Below are positions 61,156-64,000 of a stretch of 64,000 bases of DNA, one piece after another. The translations under genes were made by a program, and so were the position numbers. How positions within the stretch are numbered: position 1 is the stretch's first letter; every line of letters begins with the position of its first letter. The DNA comes from Chitinophaga sp. GbtcB8. Its GTDB lineage: Bacteria; Bacteroidota; Bacteroidia; Chitinophagales; Chitinophagaceae. The notes under the pieces are model-generated. The model searched no databases and was not told the DNA's origin. It saw only the letters and a list, made by a program, of their open reading frames with translations. Where the stretch lies: assembly GCF_019091455.1 (NCBI RefSeq), contig NZ_JAGXJN010000032.1:42113-106112 (forward strand), in the 5' to 3' direction.

Positions 61156-61956
61156 ATGGAAAAAACAAACCAAAACGTCTACAGCAGGATTGACAATAAT
61201 CTTTACAACGCGGACGAAGATATCTGGTGGAAGCCGGATACCATTTTACATCTTTTAAAAACCTCCATTAATCCATGGAGAGTAGGCTATTCAGCCAGCA
61301 TCATTAAAAAGCTGGGTATTATATCCACGGGCAAAACCGCGCTGGAAGTAGGTTGTGGCGGAGGTATCCTGGCTGAAGAGATCTGCAAAATGGGATTTAC
61401 CACCACCGGCATTGACCCCTCAGACAATTCCCTGCAAACAGCCCGGAACCATGCGGTTACCAGCGGGCTGGATATAAAATATGAAAAAGGCACGGGGGAG
61501 CAATTGCCTTATCCGGATCACTCATTTGATTGCGTTTTTTGCTGTGATGTGCTGGAACATGTAAGGGACCTGCCTAAAGTAATATCCGAAATCTCCAGGG
61601 TACTGAGACCCGGTGGTATTTTCTTCTATGATACCCTTAACCGTACTTTCATAAGCAAGCTGGTAGCAATAAAGATCTGGCAGGAATGGAAGCGCTGGGC
61701 ATTCATGCCGCCCAACCTGCATGTATGGAAAATGTTCATTAAACCGGACGAGATCAAACTCCTTTTGGCTCAAAATGGTTTTAAATGGGCAGAACACAAA
61801 GGCTCACAACCCAATATTTCTATCCCAAAGATGTTACGTTATTTGAGGAAACGGGTTAAAGGGGAATGGACCTACGAAGACCTGGGAAAAAACCTCCGGT
61901 TAGTGGAGAGCAATGATATGAGTATCCTGTATGCGGGATATGCAATGAAGAAATAA
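61156..61956 (+). CDS. SAM-dependent methyltransferase, UbiG-like
   Basis: A 266-residue class I methyltransferase. Motif I is ALEVGCGGGILAEE (about 62-75), the acidic residue of motif II is in TTGIDPSDNSL, motif post-I DHSFDCVFCCDVLEHV and motif IV LRPGGIFFYDTLNR follow. The DVLEHV and the GGIFFYDTLNRT blocks are close to UbiG (3-demethylubiquinone-type O-methyltransferase). Bacteroidota use menaquinone, so the acceptor may be another phenol or lipid. Single-gene unit, divergent from the PUL lyase; a strong hairpin closes it. Confidence 0.85.
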   Translation: MEKTNQNVYSRIDNNLYNADEDIWWKPDTILHLLKTSINPWRVGYSASIIKKLGIISTGKTALEVGCGGGILAEEICKMGFTTTGIDPSDNSLQTARNHAVTSGLDIKYEKGTGEQLPYPDHSFDCVFCCDVLEHVRDLPKVISEISRVLRPGGIFFYDTLNRTFISKLVAIKIWQEWKRWAFMPPNLHVWKMFIKPDEIKLLLAQNGFKWAEHKGSQPNISIPKMLRYLRKRVKGEWTYEDLGKNLRLVESNDMSILYAGYAMKK

Positions 61957-61990
61957 CAACATTTGGCTTGCCGGCAGATCCCGGAAAAAC

Positions 61991-62021
61991 TACAAAGGCC
62001 GCATGAAATGCAGCCTTTGTA
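61991..62021. terminator. Bidirectional terminator between converging genes
   Basis: Inverted repeat TACAAAGGC-c-GCAT, loop GAA, ATGC-a-GCCTTTGTA between the methyltransferase stop and the stop of the small minus-strand gene. Confidence 0.85.
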
Positions 62022-62037
62022 ATTAATTGCAGGGTCT

Positions 62038-62295
62038 TCATGCGGCGTCATTCCCTTCCACCACAATCGTACCCTTTACTCCAGTGGATGAAGAAATTGC
62101 ATAAAGCATCTTACCATCACCCTGCTTAGAATTTCCATCAACCCGGTCAATCTCATCCACATGAAAATCTTCCGGATCAAGTCTCATATCTAGGTCACTG
62201 CAATACAAACAGGAAGTTTGTGTTGTAAAATCATCTTCATAACCTTTTTTCCTGAGGTCTGACAAAGCATTGTCAAGTGATTCATAGTTTTTCAT
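62038..62295 (-). CDS. Small conserved Bacteroidota protein with CxxC (85 aa)
   Basis: The start MKNYESLDNALSDLRKKGYE at 62295 is chosen; the open frame beyond overlaps the upstream gene end. The protein carries a Cys-Leu-Tyr-Cys pair (TSCLYCSDLDMRLDPEDFHV) and a C-terminal MLYAISSSTGVKGTIVVEG. Similar proteins are often labelled phosphoribosylpyrophosphate synthetase in databases, which is unlikely given the size and absence of a PRPP loop. Role unknown; the CxxC could bind metal or be redox active. It follows the NAD(P)-binding gene by 40 bp. Confidence 0.7.
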   Translation of the reverse strand: MKNYESLDNALSDLRKKGYEDDFTTQTSCLYCSDLDMRLDPEDFHVDEIDRVDGNSKQGDGKMLYAISSSTGVKGTIVVEGNDAA

Positions 62296-62335
62296 ATGAT
62301 TAAATTTTTTGTGGTTGATCAACTGTTGTTTGCCT

Positions 62336-63094
62336 TTAAGCCACCTTCTGTGGCTGGCTGCTCCACCATTTTTCAAAATTAATCTTCCCGAATTCGGCCT
62401 CTCCGGCAGGTACCAGTGCAGTATGTGCAATCTCTCCGCCATAGTAGGTTGGCTTACCGTCAGACACTACTTTGCGCGGATCATTGATGTGCTGCAGATA
62501 ACGGGCAACCACTTCATACATGTCAAAACGCTCAGGGCCGGCTATTTCTACATTGCCATTAGCAGGAGCTGCCTGGGCATATTTGGCAACGAAGAAGGCT
62601 ACATCATCTGAAGCAATGGGCTGGAACTTTACATCAGAAAGATGTACTTCGTTTCCGTTTGTAGCCTGATCAGCGATACCTTTCAGAAATTCAAAAAACT
62701 GAGTGCTACGGATAATGGTATAAGGCACGCCGGATTGTTTGATCAGGTCTTCCTGAGCTTTCTTGGCCCGCATGTAACCGATGTTCTGCATGATGTCAGT
62801 CCCAACAATAGAAAGCGCAACGTGATGTTTTACACCGGCGTTGATCTCCGCTGCCAGTAGATTGCGGCCTGCTGTCTGAAAAAATTCCAGCACAGCTTTA
62901 TCTTCAAATGATGGAGAGTTAGCCAGGTCAATAACCACATCGGTATCTTTCATGGCTTCAGCCAATCCCTCTCCGGTGATGGTATTAATACCCGTTGCAG
63001 GAGAGGCTGCAATTACCTGGTGCCCGCTCTGACGAAGGTTTGCAACTACTTTGGTGCCAATGAGGCCTGAGCCTCCGATAACTACGATTTTCAT
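62336..63094 (-). CDS. NmrA-like atypical SDR, NAD(P)-binding protein
   Basis: A 252-residue protein starting at MKIVVIGGSGLIGTKVVANL (63094); the longer frame to 63142 is not supported. GGSGLIG is the glycine-rich dinucleotide loop, DVVIDLANSP follows at strand beta4, and YMRAKKAQEDLIKQSGVPYTIIRSTQFFEF is the usual NmrA/atypical SDR region with Tyr-x-x-x-Lys reduced to YMRAKK. It resembles the quinone-reductase-like or NmrA regulators in this group; catalytic activity is uncertain. It is probably co-transcribed with the small CxxC protein. Confidence 0.85.
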   Translation of the reverse strand: MKIVVIGGSGLIGTKVVANLRQSGHQVIAASPATGINTITGEGLAEAMKDTDVVIDLANSPSFEDKAVLEFFQTAGRNLLAAEINAGVKHHVALSIVGTDIMQNIGYMRAKKAQEDLIKQSGVPYTIIRSTQFFEFLKGIADQATNGNEVHLSDVKFQPIASDDVAFFVAKYAQAAPANGNVEIAGPERFDMYEVVARYLQHINDPRKVVSDGKPTYYGGEIAHTALVPAGEAEFGKINFEKWWSSQPQKVA

Positions 63095-63270
63095 AATTTT
63101 TATTTTAATTGTGATAACCGTAAAAGGCCAACCAAATGCCAAGAACCTAAATCAACTGATAACCAATGAGATAAGGAAATACAGACTTGTTATTTTTCAC
63201 TGTATTTCGTGAAAGCACAAAACCCCTCACCATATAAAGGGAGAACGGCGGGAGTTATTAGGAGGATTGC

Positions 63271-64000
63271 TCACCCAAAATAATCGCTCTTGCTGATGCC
63301 TAATTTTTTCATTTTAGAGTGTAGCGTATTGCCGGGGACCTTCAATATTTCAGCAGCGCTGCCGGCGCCTGAGATCTTGCCGGCACAACGTTTCAGTATT
63401 TCAATAATGTAACCGCGTTCAACTTCTTCCAGTGAACGGTTTAAAAGATACGCCGGTTCCTGTTTTTCAGCATCGGTATGCTGGGGTATATATACATCAT
63501 CCAGTGTGCCGTCGGTTGACAGTAATATGCTGCGTTCTATTAAATGCTCCAGCTCTCTTACATTGCCCGGCCAGGTGTAGCTGCGTAATTGTTGTATTAC
63601 TTTAGGCGCTACTTTCCTGATCTTACGGCCGCTGTTCCTGCTGTACTTCTGTACAAAAAAATGAGTGAGCGCTTCAATATCTTCTGACCGTTCACGTAAG
63701 GGAGGCAGGTGAATAGGAAATACATTTAAACGGAAATACAGATCCGCACGAAAACGGCCGGCTTTTACCTCTTCTTCCAGGTTACGGTTGGTGGCTGCAA
63801 TCAGCCGTACATCAATTTTTATGGTATGCTTGCCGCCCAGGCGTTCCAGCTCGCGCTCCTGTATTACACGTAATAATTTTGACTGTGCTTCCAATGGCAG
63901 CTCCCCAATTTCATCCAGGAACAGCGTACTATTATTGCCCAGCTCAAATTTACCAATGCGCCGGTCAATAGCCCCGGTAAAGGCTCCCCTTTCATGACCA
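63271..64000 (-). CDS. Sigma-54-dependent transcriptional regulator (C-terminal part, cut by window edge)
   Basis: About 242 residues of an AAA+ activator continuing beyond the right edge. At the edge the GAFTGA loop that contacts sigma-54 is present, then FLDEIGELPLEAQSKLLRVI (Walker B region, DE), ATNRNLEEEVKAGRFRADLYFRLNVFPI with the arginine finger and sensor region, LPPLRERSEDI, and WPGNVRELEHLIE. A Fis-type helix-turn-helix ends the protein (KISGAGSAAEILKVPGNTLHSKMKKLGI). The sensing domain lies outside the window. The target is unknown; the divergent side is the NAD(P)-binding gene. Confidence 0.93.
   Translation of the reverse strand, partial: GHERGAFTGAIDRRIGKFELGNNSTLFLDEIGELPLEAQSKLLRVIQERELERLGGKHTIKIDVRLIAATNRNLEEEVKAGRFRADLYFRLNVFPIHLPPLRERSEDIEALTHFFVQKYSRNSGRKIRKVAPKVIQQLRSYTWPGNVRELEHLIERSILLSTDGTLDDVYIPQHTDAEKQEPAYLLNRSLEEVERGYIIEILKRCAGKISGAGSAAEILKVPGNTLHSKMKKLGISKSDYFG

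Noticed and set aside
62038..62295. Label phosphoribosylpyrophosphate synthetase
   Set aside because: An 85-aa protein without a PRPP-binding loop cannot be this enzyme; I treat it as a mislabelled small family.

Overview
The window reads as a chromosome segment of a Bacteroidota bacterium, most likely a Chitinophaga-like member of the Chitinophagaceae. The evidence is three SusD-type lipoproteins (one cut by the left edge), two SusC-type TonB-dependent receptors, many secreted enzymes ending in Por/type IX secretion (T9SS) sorting domains, Bacteroidota-type promoters (TTG then TAnnTTTG), weak ribosome binding sites and several Bacteroidota-only small proteins. No tRNA, rRNA, CRISPR array, insertion sequence or prophage gene was seen.

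Left part (1-5.2 kb): the 3' end of a polysaccharide utilisation locus (PUL) on the plus strand, with a SusD end, a DUF5018-like lipoprotein, a DUF4466-like lipoprotein, an alginate-lyase-family lyase and a heparinase II/III-family lyase. A 57-codon small ORF with its own terminator follows. Then 5.6-17.1 kb holds a YceI-porin-YceI cluster, a CoA-transferase, a universal stress protein, a PAS-rich hybrid histidine kinase, a VOC protein, a lipoprotein, an NlpC/P60 lipoprotein and a ROK regulator.

17.2-24.3 kb (minus strand): SusC, SusD, a thioredoxin-like protein and a heme-c/type II copper monooxygenase form one apparent operon that lacks any glycan-cleaving enzyme. 24.6-31.6 kb: DoxX/HxlR divergent pair, a serine hydrolase, transketolase, a 49-aa protein and groES-groEL. 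31.9-37.1 kb: two converging secreted multidomain proteins, a GH64-type beta-1,3-glucanase and a three-module peptidoglycan hydrolase.

37.6-47.4 kb: a 32-codon ORF sits just upstream of a cytosolic toroid-like protein of unknown function and an SDR, facing a zinc alcohol dehydrogenase. Several small or truncated membrane and soluble proteins follow, then a tight operon of unknown protein, Asp/Asn beta-hydroxylase, sulfotransferase and APS kinase, which looks like a hydroxylation and sulfation cassette.

47.4-61.0 kb (minus strand): a second, complete PUL: a lyase with a ricin-type lectin module, SusC, SusD, and a 2214-aa lyase carrying beta-strand repeats, LamG and two CBM3 modules. A 19-bp sequence is repeated exactly upstream of both of its transcription starts. 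The right end holds a methyltransferase, a small conserved protein, an NAD(P)-binding protein and the C-terminal part of a sigma-54 activator cut by the window edge.
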